Shown here: positions 47,601 through 62,600 of the stretch, one piece after another
Position numbering within the stretch: the stretch's first letter is position 1
Layout of the letters: each line of letters begins with the position of its first letter
Notes under the pieces: generated by a model
Databases searched by the model: none
The model's input: the letters and a program-made list of their open reading frames with translations, nothing else
What the model was told of the DNA's origin: nothing
From: Larimichthys crocea
Lineage: Eukaryota; Chordata; Actinopteri; Sciaenidae
Direction: 5' to 3'
Assembly (NCBI RefSeq): GCF_000972845.2
Contig: NC_040021.1
Coordinates: forward strand, 8,971,291-9,035,290
DNA length: 64,000 nt
Program-made: the position numbers and the translations under genes

Positions 47601-50600
47601 GCTCTGTCTTTTTTTAATGAGTCTGCGTCTCTTTCAGGAGTTTTTCAGGAATCTCAGCCACTGGATGGATCAGCATGCAGCCATGAACGACGCAGGGAAT
47701 TTTCTCATCGAGACATGTGACGAGACAGTGTCGCTTGATCTCAAGCAGCAGCTGCTCCTTTTGAATGGACGATGGAGAGACCTCTTCCTCAAAGTCAAAC
47801 AAGTAATAAACAAAAACCTTAAAACACAGCTAAAAAATACTGAATTTGAAAGAAAGGCAGCTCATTTACTTATTTAAGACAGAGGAATGCACATCTCTCA
47901 ATAAAATAATTCCTAAAGTTTGTATTTTCTTTCTGTTGCTGCAGTATGCCCGTGCTGATGAGCTGGAGAAGTGGAGAAAAGATCATCTAAAAGCTGTGTC
48001 GGCCCTTAAAGAGCTGCTGGACACAGCAGATGACAAGCTCAACGCTCCTGTCCAGGTGTCTTTCCTCAGTGTTAGAGCCTTTCTGCAGGACGTGGAGGTG
48101 AGAAATGCTCAGCAGGTCTCTGTTTCTCAGATCAGTAGGTAATGACGCACAAGTCCCCAATTAGATCACTGATTCATTTACATTTGGACTGTATAATGAG
48201 CTTCCTGTGGCTCATTTCCAAAGTGCATCACAGCACGTTTTGACAGACGTGATTAGAAAATGGCCAACTCCCCAGACAAAAACACACCAGAGAAAATAAT
48301 GTCCTTCTTATTGAACTTACACTCTTAAACTTTTGATAAAGTTTACTAAACATTTCATATCCCTGCTGTTTTGAAGTCAGACCTACAGACAACTATGTTG
48401 AGTTGATTCCCAAAGGCATTTTTTTTTATGAAAGTGTATTCAGTGTAAGAATACCAAAATGACCCTCCACATCTCATCTCAGAATACCAAGCAAAAGGTT
48501 GTTGCCATGGAGACACAGTACAAGTTGGCTGCCCGCAGTGCTCAGCTCCTTGCCAAGGATGCGCCACCGGATGAGGCTGCCAGGGTCATGGCAACTATGG
48601 CAACAGCCAAAAGTCAGCTGAGTAAGGTAGGTGTCATTTAAGTCTCAAACATGAGAAGTGGCATGAAAACTGTCTCCAGTCTGGCTTCGAGAGCAACACA
48701 CCTAATGTCTTTTTTAATATTCTTATCACACATTGTCGCTTTGTGTGTCATTGTCTAATGGCCTGTGTTAATTGTCTCCAGGTTAGAGAGCGTTGTCCCT
48801 CCCTTGTGAGGGAGTGTCATGCCTTTCTGCCACTGTTGGAAGAGATGGAGAAACACATGACTGCTTTTTACCAAGCCCTGGAGCGGGCCAGTCGTATCAC
48901 TTCTGCTGCTGGAGAGGCAGACACACAGACGCAGAGCCAACAAAAACAAAAATGGCAGGTAAGATACGATGACAAGGGTCTTATTTTAGTAGTTTCTGCG
49001 TTGCATCATGGATATATCAACACGCTTTCCTATTTGTTTCCACAATTTCCCTAAGGATTTGTTGAACCAGCAGCAAAGCTGTAAACGCTGTCTGTCAGTG
49101 ATCGAGAGGAATCATCACACCCTGCAGAGGGCGCTCTCCAACAGTAAGGTGCTCCGAAACTTCGACCTGTCCGTGCTGCAAAAGAGAGTTGCTGAAATAC
49201 AGGTCTCAGCACAGGTTCGTGTTAAACAGACATCTATGCATACACATACCAGAAATGCCACAAAGGCATTGAATTACCCACAATGCTGATTATATTAATG
49301 AGATTACAATAGCACCAAAACACCCAGGAGGCAGCAGTGCAGATTAGACTTACTCATGTGTATTCATGTGCTTGGTGTAGGACAAATAATGTAATTACAC
49401 TATATTCCTGAAGAGACTAATTACAATCAACGCCATCTACTGTCCATCCTCTTAGGCTTTGCTGAAGGAGGTTGGGGAATGGAGGAGGCAGGAAGAGGCC
49501 AACAACTGCCTGAGGAGGAGGTTTGAGGAATCAAGGCTGGAGCTGGAGAGAGTGCTGAAGAAAGCTCAGGGTTGCTTGAGAGAGACTGGAGACGCTGAGG
49601 AATTACTGAAGAAACACAGCGTAAGATAATAAATGTAGCCCTCCGTCTTGTTCATGAAGAGCACCGATAATTTCCGTGGACTCTTAATTGCTGCAGTAAT
49701 GTTCAGACAAACAGCTACAGTGTATAACACAGTCTGCCTGTGACTCATTTATATGGGGAAAGTTGAAAGTATATAAGTAGTGCTCATCTTACTACATTAT
49801 TTCTGTTCAGTTTCCACTTTGTATGTTTGTCCATCTCAACATTTTAATCTAAAATGCTGATTTAAATCGTATTTTTTTATCTGCACAGGATTTTTTTGCT
49901 CAACTGGATCAGCGGATCCTGAGCGTGTTCTTAAAAGCGTGTGATGAGCTGACTGACATCCTCCCAGAGGAGGAGCAACAGGGACTGCAAGAAACTGTCC
50001 GCAGGCTGCACAAACACTGGAAGGTCAGGGGTCAACATGCTTTAACACTCTCACTAATTACTGTACATCTCTCGAGGCGCATAGCCGATACTTCATTAGC
50101 TTAACCAGACAGACCTTCGGCTTTGATAGACTTCCCACCAATGTGTTTCCAATTAACCTGTACTAGTTCAATTTAACTGCGACCCTCTGAGTGTTGACGT
50201 GCAGCCACCCTAGAGATTAATTGGTCTCTGACAGTTTCAGAGATGTAACGATATGAGACTGAAAAACATGTTTATTATACAGCATATCTCATCTACTGTT
50301 CTCTATTTTTTCCACAGGATATCCAGGGCGAGGTGCCATCTCACCTACTCCGTCTAAAAGTGGAGGTGGAGAGAAGTCGAGTGGCTGTAATCATACAAGA
50401 CTGCAGGGCGGAGTTGGGCAGAGAAATGCAAGCCCTGTCTGGCACCTGCACCAGCGAGCGTGTGATCAAAGAGCACAGAGTGAGCCTCGGATTTGGTAGA
50501 AACTTGAAGCGGACTAAACCAAGAGTGGCAGTAAAATAAAGATAAAATCACTTAACGTCATCTTCATCAGTTCAACATTTCTTTCTCTTATCTCCAGACG

Positions 50601-53600
50601 TTTTTCAGGGAGCGCAAACCTCTGACTTTGTGTGAGAAGAGGATTAGAAACATGGAGGATCTGTGTCATAAATTGCCTGACAACGACCCGGCTTATCGAA
50701 TGCTAGACAGCACCAGAAGGGTTGTAGAAGAGGTTACGGAGCAAATCAAGAGCACCCACCTCAAGCTGGAGCAGCACCCTGATAAATGGAAGGAGTGGAA
50801 TGAGAGGTAAAGTCCAACGACATCTACGACATCTTAAAGTCTGACTTTTAAATCACTCAAACCGGTTCAAAGCAGTTGTTTCTTTTTGCTAGGTTCTGTG
50901 AGCTTTCTGATTGGCTCTCATCTCAGAGGAGGCAGGTGAGGCTCTTGAGAGAGACAGCGAGAAATTCCAGTCATCAGGAGCAAGTCGATGCTGCTGTTCA
51001 GGTGAGTTGGCACATTTATTTGCTGCTGTAGCAGCAGAGATTAGATTATGATTCAAACCACAGTAAACCTGCATTCCTTCTTTTGTTTACACCATTTCAA
51101 GACACTGCAGGAAGCAATAGATGCCCGAGAGGAAAACCTGCTGTGGCTTAAGAGCCGTCTCACTGGGTTGTCTGATGTCAGCTCTGAACTGGAGGTCCAG
51201 AGACAGAGGACAGCCCTGGGCAAACTCTCAACAGACCTGCGGGCACTCTTTTCTTCACTCTGTCAGGTATTCAAAGATACCCCCCAAAAAAAAAGTTTTC
51301 TCAACAACAGTCTGATTGTCTGTCTCTGTTATTCTCAGTGGGGAGAGGAGGGCTCTGCTATGTTCCAGTACGAGGAACTGGGGGAGGAGGTGCGTGGTGC
51401 ACTGGAGGAGGTTCTGAGAGCACGAAGGGAGGTTGAGGAGCAGACCAGCAGAATCCTGGAAGCTGAGGGCCTGGAGGAGGCCAAGCAACTTCACCTCATT
51501 CACCAGGTGTGTATAGTGAAGAAGCAGGAGAGTGGTGATGTGAACTGTGAGCAGATATTTGATTAACACAAGCATCCACACAAGGGATACATCAGATGTC
51601 ACTGAAATTAGTTGATTAACACACATCATTGAGCACAGGACATTTTAGTGGGTTCAAATTAAACAATTTCTAGTCTCGTAAATGTCTGTTTTTAAATACT
51701 TAGCCTTCTCAGTCAGTTACCTCCAGTGCTCCAGTGGCTTAACTCCCTACCTTGCTGCAGTGATGCTCAGGTGTACTCCAGGTGTGATTACAAAGGAAAC
51801 TTCTGGATCAGACGTGAAAGAGGCTTAAAACTTTCAATCAGACAGGGCAGAAAAACAATGTTCTTCATCACAGTGTTGAATTAGGATATACAGCATGTAG
51901 CTGTAAATTTAATTTGTCATCTGACTTGCTGTTTTCTTGTGTTTGTTATAGCAAAATCTAAAGCGCCTGCATGCTAACAGGAGAGATGCTGAGCTTCTGG
52001 TATCTCACTGCCGCCAGGTGCAGAAAGGGGAGGGCCTCAGTCAGTCTCTTCGGGAGCTGGAGGGAGCTTTCAGAGAGGTCGACCGTAAATCAGGGGCAAA
52101 GGAACACAACCTGCAGGTAGCCTGAGCCTGAATTTCTCTCACATGTTGTTTGTGGTTTGCATGTGTGGGTGTCCACACAAGCCCCTTTGGTGATCATTGA
52201 TCGGTCCATGTTAAACCCTAACCAGATATTGATTCTTATGTCGTATGTTAATGTTGTTTGTGTCTGTTGTCCTGGGATTTGTTTATACACTTCTATCATG
52301 GTGCTCAAATTGATCAGAAAATCAACATGTTTCTGCATGAACATGTTTGAGATGCCTGGGGTGCACAAGTTCATTTTCATGTGGAAAAACACCATAAAAG
52401 GCCTGATCATAAATCCCTGATGAATCAAAGGAAAGGTTTCACTTGAGATGGACCAGTGTTGAATAATTACATAGAGAGAGATATTGATGGTAGAAGATGC
52501 ACAGATACAGTAGAAGGTGCATTGTGTTGTCCCAGGCTGCGTGACTCACTTTTTCTCAGCTGGGTAAATTGACATTTCAGGAGGCATTTTTCACGCAGTG
52601 CAGTATTTTCTGCATGAAACTCAACCCACTTATGTTTCTTCATCATCTCAAGGCAACTCTGAGCTCCTGGCAGAATTTCGAAACCGAAAGAGAAACAGTG
52701 TGGAGGTTTATCAGTAACGCCAACAATGAGCTGCACAAAGAACTTATTTTCAACAGCCTGGACAGCCTGAAAACTGAACTGGAGCATAACAAGGTCTGTA
52801 TGTACAGACATGTGTGTGTGTGTACGTGCATATAGTGTATGCTCTGTCCTTGCTTATGAAATATATTGGCTCCGTTCTTGCCTGTAGGAGCTTCTCACGA
52901 AGGTTGAGGAGTGTTCTGTGCGAGCAGAGCTCCTCTTGGAGAAAGCAGCAGATATTCAGCTTGGTCCAAAGAATCACACTCTTCTGCTGCAGCAGGCCCA
53001 GTCCACCAGAGAAGCAGTCACACAACTTCACGACCACCTCAACAAGAAGTATGTCCTATCCTAAGCCTCCCTTGATAAGCCTAATGAGCATAATTATATA
53101 TTTTACTGACATGTAGTGTCTGTCTGCTGTTCGAGGCGCTGTTGCGTGCTTGTTTGTAGCTACGGTAAACATAGATATGCCTGATTTTGTGTTTTCCAGT
53201 GTCGTCCAGTTGGAGATGATGTGTATGTGGTGGGAGCGTTTCAGCAGTGAATCAGAGGCCTTCTCTCTGTGGATCAATGAGAAAGAGAAGGAGCTGGAGG
53301 CTGTCAACTCCACCTCCTCCTTAGATCCTCTGGACAAACACATTAGCACAGTGGAGGTATGTTTTATCTCATTCATTCTTAAAATTTCATTCTTTACCTT
53401 TTTCATCCCACATGTTCAGGTTAGTCCTTCAAAGGACAGGCAGCTCCCAACCTTAAACATGACTGCACACTGTATAGCTATGACTTTTGCACAACTCCAT
53501 CAATAATCCTCTGATATTCACAAATAAATATGCATCATCCACACATTTCTTAGTAGCTCCAAGTGAAACGAGTCAAAATTGCTGTCTGGCATTGAATCTG

Positions 53601-56600
53601 TAATGTACAGTGTCAGTATGGCCTGAGGGTTATTAAGATTAAGATGAAATAAGATGACATTTTAATCTAACCCCAAGGGGAAATTGGGTCGGAGCTGTGG
53701 CAGAAGACTGGGGTATAGAAAATAAATTGATCATATTGAAGGAAATATAATCTTGGCTTGCCAGACTTCAGCTTTGTCAATCCCACTGAGGTTTGGAGAA
53801 AAAAAAAAATGTCAGGAAAAATTTGGCATAACGGGACCGGAGAAATCCTGCGGCAGCCTTTTGATAAGTTGTCAGTTTGAACACACTTGTCTGCAGAAAC
53901 AGCAGAGTCAGTTTTTTTTCCTACCCAACATTTGAGCTTGATTTTTTTAGACCTCTATGAACCTGATGAGACAACATTTATGGCAGATAAAAGATAAAAC
54001 ATAACATTGTTTGTATCATGTATCAGGTCAATTAAGAATAGCAATGTGTTTTGTTCTCCCATGCTTTATTCCTCTGCTGTTACATCGCTACAGGCTGTGG
54101 GGGAAGGTTTAGAGGAGAGAAGGGCAGCTCTGGCCCACATGGAGGCAGACTGTGAGGCCCTTTCAAGGTTTGTGACCCCCGGAGAGGCTGGACATATCCG
54201 GGCACGACTGACACAGATGAGGCGCTGCTGGGAAGAGTTGAAGGGGAGAGTGGAGCAACTGGGAGGACAGCTCAACCAGAACGCCACATACAGGCAGAGA
54301 TACAACGATAACCTTGAACAGGTATACAGCACCACATGATGGAATAGTTTGGTACAGACATTTGAATCAAGACTTTGCAAGTGCAAGTCTGTACTTTTTT
54401 TTGTTGTCATTATCAGGTCAAGAAAACGATGAGTGACCTTGAAGAGAAGCTGGACTGTCCAATCACATACTGTACATCATCATCTGAGACCTACAAAGGC
54501 CTTCAGGAACACATGGTAAGAAAAAATACAAAGAATGCCTTAATGTTGTGTTACTATAACTATATTGGATTCATGTTCAAGAGTTTATTTTGTAGCCATT
54601 GTGGTTTAATATCCACAACAACATTTCTGTGTCCTCCAGGAGGTCTGCCAGGCTGTTGAGCAGCTCAACCCAAGGCTGATGGCTTTGTGTTCGGCCATGA
54701 AGAGGCTTGGAGAGGGCAGCCAGCTGGAGGAAGAGGTGGCGAACCTGAAGAAGCAACAGGGAGAGTTCATGGGGAAAGCTGCAGAAAAGCAGTCTACATT
54801 AGAGACTCTTCTAGCACTGTGGCAAAGGTAAACAGTAATGTCTGTGTGTTTTCACACAGGAAAGTACTGTATCTGCAAAGAAACTAGAGTGCTACAGTGA
54901 AAAAACAACACTACACCTGTAAATTGATAAGAAGAAGAACATCAGCATCAGTGTTAACCTCATCTACAGCCTTACTCAGCAGTCTGCTGAATATTTTACC
55001 ATATTGAATACCCAAGCATGAGCCAATAACATGTCGACAGAGAGACTGTAGACACAATATAGTCCCAGAAGTGTTTCTGCCTCTGTTATTGTGTGAAAAT
55101 CCCATTCAAGTCCACAGGAGCATACCTAAGATTTGATGCCTTGCTGGGCTGACAGGATTGCTCTGTACCTCTAGCACCTAGAAGAGGTGTGTTTTGGTTA
55201 GGAGGAATTAATTTACTGTAATGTACTCTCTCTTTTTTTTTGCTGACTGTCAGCTCTAGCCCCTGCTCACACCCGTATCTTATTCTGATTGTATAAACAT
55301 AGCTATTTTCCCTTTTATTGTGCATATGCTCTTTATGCTAAATCCTCTGTGCCAATTTCCTTTTTTATTCCTCGAATCATTCCCTTATCTCAGCATGATG
55401 TAGAGGACCGCGATCTTGTCTTTGACGCAATCTGTCTGTCCCTCCCGCCTGCCATCCCCTTTCTATTCTAATAACATGCTTTTATTATCGCATGCTTATC
55501 ACACAATAGACTTCCCCTGGAGCAATTATTTCTTATTCAGGAGAAAAAAAACTAGCTGTTTGAAGTGCTGGAGCTTTGTTGCTTGTTTTTTAGTATTAAC
55601 CAGCTAGTAACTCAATTATATTTCTACTGCTTAACTTCAATTTAGTAATGTGTGTTTATGTGTCTGTGTGTTCCTCTGTAGTCAAGCTCATGTCCCCCCC
55701 CTGCAGGTGTATGTATAAGAGATTACTTACTGCCGAGATATGGTTGCCCCATTATGACCCTGTCATTGATACTGAGGCTTGGTCAGATAAAAAAAAAAAT
55801 ACAGTATGTCACTTTGTGTGTCATTGAGTGTATGTAATTGAAGATCACAGGCTGCTGCTATCAATTGATTGTTGGTAAATAATTTATACATTTTCAGAAC
55901 AGGACTTCATTTCGTTTGATTGACCTTTTTGCCTGGTGTCACCTCTGTCTTTACAGATTTGAAAAGGAGAGTTCGTCCATGAAAAGCTGGCTGGACAGGT
56001 GTGAGTCTGTTTGCCGTCCAGACACTGACCTGCTCTCTGCAGACAAAGTAAAGCTTAGGAATGAACTATTAAATGTAGAGGTATGTCATGCCACTAAGCA
56101 TCTGTTTGCATTTAGACTTCTGGCTTCATGTTGAGTGTTTATCCATCCTTTGCAGTTTAGTTTTCTGACAATTTAATATTTAATATTTATTCGCCTTTTA
56201 CAGGAAATGCAGAGGGAGACTCCGTCCTATGAGGCACTCCTTAATGGTCTCGTGAATCTCGGGCTGTGTCTGTACCCCACAGCACCCGAAGCTCGTATCC
56301 ACGAGCTTACTGATGATCTCAAACAAATACAGGAGAGATGCACCTCGATAAAGAACAGCATATCACACAGGCAACTAAATTATTCATTATTATTAAGTTG
56401 TTAGCAGCCTTTTTCCAAGTCAAGTTGTTTGTTTTGTTTAAATCTCATCGTTTTGGTCCATGCTGTCTCCTTTAGGCTTGAACTGCTGAAGCCTCAGTTG
56501 GAGCAGTTGGAGCAGTTTGATCAGGCACTGCTGACTCTGACTCAGACGAGTGAAAACTTCCTGTCTGGCTTGAGAAGTTCTTCCCAGGTTGATATTGCTG

Positions 56601-59600
56601 ATCTTGAGGTTGCAATTACCAAGCTGAAGGTGCGAGATCAATAATTTGCTGTCAGCAATGATGTCTTTTATAGGCTCTGTTTATTAGAGCAATTACAGTA
56701 AGCAAGTTTATATCGATTGCTGTGTGAGCTTATACAAATTTGTCTAATCGAGTCTAATCTTGTTGCAGGAGCATGAGGTGCAACTACAGGCACATGCATC
56801 GCTGAGAGAGAATCTCCAGCAAAGAGAGTCCTCCCTGCTTCTCTGTTCCACCCCAGAGGCCCAGCAGCAGCTCCTGGGCTGGAGGGAGGACTGCCTACAG
56901 CCCCTCAGTGAATCCCAGCGTCTCCTGCTCCTCCGTAAAGAGTGCCTGACTGAGTTAAAGACTTTTCTTGAGAAGCATGGAGCAGCAGCTAAGGCCGTGC
57001 GCTGTCTTCATGAGGCAGTGGAAGGCAGGGGGAGCTGGGACCGCTCCAAAGCTGAGGAGCTGCATCGTGGGATAGGGGAAGTGGCTAAAGACGTGGCCAG
57101 GCTTGAGGCTGAAGCAGTTGGGTTAGATGGGCAACTAAGCAAAGCACACCTTCACCTGTGTGGAGCTGAGTGGCGAGGCTCCAAAGATGTGAGCCATCCT
57201 CAGGGAAGAACATCTTGCAGGGGACAGGCAGTGGCCCTCACAATGGCTTTGGAGGAGGTTCAGAGAGGGGTGGGATGGAGGCAGAGTGAAGCAGATGCTT
57301 TGGCGGCATTGTGGAGCTCCTTCAGGGAGAGGAGGGAGGAGGTGATGAAGAATTTGAAAAAACTGGAGGATGAAGCAAGGCAAGAGGGGGCCAGAGAGAG
57401 CTCTGTACAGGCCTTCCAAAACAGGTATGTACATGGTAACCAAGAAAGAGGGGACCTTTCATTTGACTCATCTTAAATAGCACCACATTTCCATCATTTG
57501 AATTAAAAACCAGCTTTTACTGAATCAATTTGACATACAACATGACAAGACACCTCTGTGAAAACATTTGTTTCTCTTAAAATATATATTTGAATATACT
57601 CGCTTTCAAATGCACCTGTGAGCTTTTGATTCAGACGCCTATTTTATACAAAACTCCTCAAAGACAAACAGTACATGAAGCCAAACCATATGGATAAAAT
57701 GGACAAATCCATTTAAATTTGATCTCCTGAAAATGAGATATATTATGTTGGAATCAGACAAGTAATCCTCATTGTTTTCTTTTGGATCTATCTCTCCCAG
57801 GCTGCGTTTCTTCGTCCAGCTGGAGGATGAGCTACAGTCCCTGCAGCATTCCCAACAGTGGTTAGAGGAGAAGGGAAGCCAGCTGGCCCACAGAGACAGT
57901 GAGCTGGCTGGGGAGGCTCTCAGGGAGGTAGCACTGGTGAAGACAGCCTGGGAAAACGTCAAGACTCTGATCACCAATGGGTAAGGAGGGGGAGATGACA
58001 GAGAGAGATTTTGACTTATTGATCTAATTTAAATTCCTTTGCTCCGTTTGTTTTTGGGCCGACTGTGTAGATATAATAATTATATGAAAACAGTTAAACA
58101 GAATCTGTTTTTTTATCGTTAATCCACTGCCAAGTGGCATACCAAGTAGCAGCCTTTACCTTTTTCCTCTCTTTCCTCATGTAGTCAGGAACAAAGTGGA
58201 GTTGTGGTAGATCTTCTCCGCCAATTCCAACAACTGAAGTCGACCCTCACCACTGTTGTGGAGAATGCTCAGGCTGTTGCTCACAATCTGCCTGACCACA
58301 ACCATAACGCTCAGGAGGCCAAAAGGACTTTCACACGAGTCAGTACCTTTTTGTTTTAATAATTGTTGACTTTTCTGCTTTTTCTTTTTAAATCAGGGAT
58401 ATGATAAATAATATTTGTAGCAATGATTCATACATAAAATACATGTCATGGTCCACCAAACTATATTATCAGGACAGGACAATCATCATCCAAATTATTG
58501 TGTTTAGATAACTTGTATATAACTTGATGATCTGATTACTTGGATTTATTTTATTTTATTTATTTTAAGAACCAGAATAATTTTCCCAATCCATTAAGGA
58601 AATTTTAAATCACCAAAGTTGAGGATTTAAAGCTTTCACTGGGCAGTGACAGTTTGTTTTTCTTTCTTAAAATCACTGCACTATGTAATTCTGTGATTAC
58701 TGATTTGTGCAAATCAGACTGTAATGTGCATGATTTTTTTATATTTAAATATTTTAAACAATCAGAAATTGCATTAAAATCATCAGTTTGTATAGTAGCT
58801 CTCCCTCTAGTGGTGATCTGTTGTCACTCCTTTTGCACTTTTCTCTGTCCGTCCAGCATGAGACGGTCCAGTCCGAGCTGAGAGACAAACAGGAAGACAT
58901 GGACCAGCTCATCAGCACAGTCGAGGACCTGCAGAGAGAGCTGGAGAAGGTTCCCAACTCTAATGCGACCTCCATCCAGAAAGACATGGAGACGTTAAGA
59001 GACCAGTGGCTGGAGGTGAGTGGTACTCGATAATAAATCCTAAAGCTACCTCTTTATACATGGTGACATAATATTTTCCTTTCGTGACATTAATGAATCG
59101 TCCTGATCCTGACATGGTTCTTCATGAAATTCCAATTTTACCCTGCACTGGAGCTAAAATATGATAATGACTATTTGTGGTGTTGTTTACTGTCAAAAAT
59201 CAATTATGGTATCCACCGTACAGCTCTGCTCTGTTCTTCTTCTTTTAATGATATTTACTTCTGTCTGTTTTTCCATTTTTTTCCATTTTCTCCTCTTGTG
59301 GGATTTAGTTGGCTGCTCAGCTGTCACAAATGAGACAGAAATATAAACAAGTCTAGACATGTTATCTGCCTTTCTGTCTCTCTCTCTCTCTCTCTCACTT
59401 ATCATCCACACATCTGTCAAACCAATTAAGTCTCATTTTCCTTCCATCTCCTCAGTAAATCACAATGTCCCTTGTTATAGAGGGAGAAAACTAAACACAA
59501 AGATGGGGAGAAATATCCTCTCCTGTTGATTGCGATGTATTCTGTTCTGTGCTCAGATATATTGCTGCTGTTTCCTTCAGGTCTCGGAAAGAATACAAAC

Positions 59601-62600
59601 CAACACAGAGAGACTGGGCTACTGTGTAGCCCTGTGGGATGACCTTAAGTCCATGGAGCAGGATGTTAACCAATGGACCGCCAACTCCATCGCTGATCTC
59701 ACCGACAGTGTCACCAATCTCAGTGATAAAGAGCAGACAGAGGCGCTTCTTGCAACCTTTCAGGTCAGAGTACAGTGGACAGTCTGCATGAGCGATCGTA
59801 TGAATGACGGTGGTGGTGGTGATGCAACGTTCAGTTCATAGTGGGTGTGATTTAATTGACATGTCTGGATCTCTGATCTACAGGCTGAGGTGGAGAAAAG
59901 AGAGCAGAGGTTGGATGCCCTGCAGGAGAGAGTGACAGAGCTACAGGAACGAGCCAGACTGCAGGAAACCCCGCTGCAAATGCAGGTGAGAATGATGCAG
60001 AAGAGAAATATGGGAGGATACTGATGATATTATTATAGCAAAAGAATATTTTCTTAATTTTTCCTTAGGCCAGGTATAATGTTACACCAAGGATCTGATA
60101 TAATGCACCCAGAGAGGTTGTTTTAGGCTGTTGTTTTAGGTGAAATTGATAGTACTATGGTTTCATGATTGTAATATTCGATGTAGTACAAATCTTTAAT
60201 TAATTTTTGTAATATTTGTTTTGGGTTCTAGGTCCTGGAGTCAGACCTGAGGAAGAAAATGTCCCATGCACAGGAGGTGTACAACCAAGCCAAACACACT
60301 CTGACCTACTTCAGTTTCCAGAAGCAGCGACTGGAGGACCTCATGTCCCAGATGGCCGAGCGGCTGAAGGCAGTCGAGGGTTCATTATCTGACCTTACTG
60401 AAGCTACTTCTCCTGAAGACATTGGTACAGTTAAGGTATGACACTGTCATTTCCTATGATCTGAGGCAAGAAGACAATCATTGAAGAATTAAACCTATAA
60501 CACAGAATGTAGAAAAATAATCCACAAAAAAAGTAACCACACAGTTGTCCTCTAAGTATTTCTATTGCTTCATACTAGCTATTGTGCCACATAACGATAT
60601 ATTAGGTGAGTATTTGTATGGTATATTTTAAACACAGTGCTTTACATAAGGTGAAGATATTTATTGGACCACATTTAAAAACACGAATCGAATAGGAATA
60701 ATCAATTCAAATACATATGATAGAATTAGATAAGGAATAAAATAGAGTAATTATTATGCTGAGCATAGCATAAGTAGAGCCACTTATGTACACTGACTTC
60801 GGGTATAGCACTTAGCAAATACACGTACCGAGAGGCTTCTCTTTAAAGACCTTTTTACCTGATACTGCATTGATCCCTGAAGACAACTCAGCCCTCACTT
60901 ATGACTACTTATGAGGTCAGGCTACACAACCTCCATCCACTGAGCTGAGGATGCAGTACATGTGGCTGTCGCTGCTCTTTCCACCACCCTGTAGCCTTAC
61001 TTATGAATATGCATAAATCATGTCTCCTTATTTCTCTCTGCTTTTCCATTTAAAGGACCTGCAGAGCATTGTGCAGCAGCAGAGGGCAGACATGGACTCG
61101 GCTAGAGATGCCCTGAGTGCCCTGTGCAGGTCTCATCCCTCGCAGGAGCTGTCATGCCTCTCCTCTGACCTCACCTCGATTGCCAAGCGAACAGAGGCTG
61201 TAGCTCAGCGCTGTGCCAAGACCAGGGGCAACCTGCAGGATGAGCTACAGCTCCACTTCAACGGTAAGAGATATTAATGTTTATTGTTATTTAGATTTTG
61301 TGGTGTTTGATTTAGCCTGAAAAGTGTCTGTTTATTCTTTCCTAGAGGGCTTTTTTCTTCTTTACCTCCATCAAATACATCAAGTGATTTATGTAACATT
61401 AACAGCAATCAGGGAGCCAATATGACTTCGTCCCTTAAAGGAGAAATAAAGCACTTACAATCTCATAATCACCCAGTCAAACAGTGCACATCTACATGAT
61501 TCAATGTCGTTTGTTCATGTTGGTGGTGCAACAGATTTAGTGTTGATTATCCTACATTTTTCCCCAGAGCACGCTCAGTCCGCCCACTACAATCCACACT
61601 CCATTGACACACACTGTCTGGTACACCGGTGCGCTCTCATTGCTCAGACACACACCTGTGCCTCGGAGAGTAATGTCGCTCTCGTCACATCTGCTCTCGA
61701 GGGAGTCATTTTGGGCTTGTTGGCAAGGCAACCCAGCGCTGCACAGCATTGACACGCCCACACTTACCCATCTGTCTCAACACATTGCCTCTCTCTCTCT
61801 GTCTCTCTCTCTCTCCTCCTTCGGGTTTCTTTACTTTTAATCTTCTTTGCCTTTATTTAGCCACTCATCATTGTTCCTCAACTTGTCACCATATATCTAG
61901 TTTGCTTTTAGTTTAGCTGTTCTTCCTGTTCCTCAAAGCAGAGCTCGTCCAAGACTTCCACCTCTGGCTGGCAGATCTGAAGTTGGAGCTGAAAGAATGC
62001 GCTAATCAATCAGGAGATGTTGCCATCCTTGGAACCAAGTTGCAAAGACTAAAGGTACTGTGATATATGATGCTTTTATAATGTGTTTCCCGTGGTGGAG
62101 GTGTTGTAGTTGGCATTGTAGTAAGTTCACTTGTTGATACTGGCATGCTCTCAAACTCTGATACACCAAAATGATTTTATAATGAATTAAACAGATTAAA
62201 ACAAGTAATAATTATATCATAATAAATATTTAAGTTAATATTTAACAGGTGTTTCATATTTTCCATGTAATTTACCATATTCTAGAAAATCATTAATAGT
62301 ATTTAAGTCTAGATCTGAGGGCTCTTTATTTCTCAAAATTAGCAGGGATGTTTTTTTTGTTTTTTTTTATTTGCAACGTGTTCCTCCTCCTTCATCCACA
62401 GATATCACTCGAGCAGACATCAGAGGGTGAGGAGCATCTCTCCCAGGTTTGTGAGGAAGCCGAGAGGCTCCAGCTCCACCTTCCTAAAGCTGGAGCAGCA
62501 CAGGTCCAAGAGCATCTCCTGACCTGTCACAGAGAGTGGAGGAGCTACCTCGAAAACAGCACTCAGAGCCAACGAGACTTGGAAGAGAGTATTCACCTAC

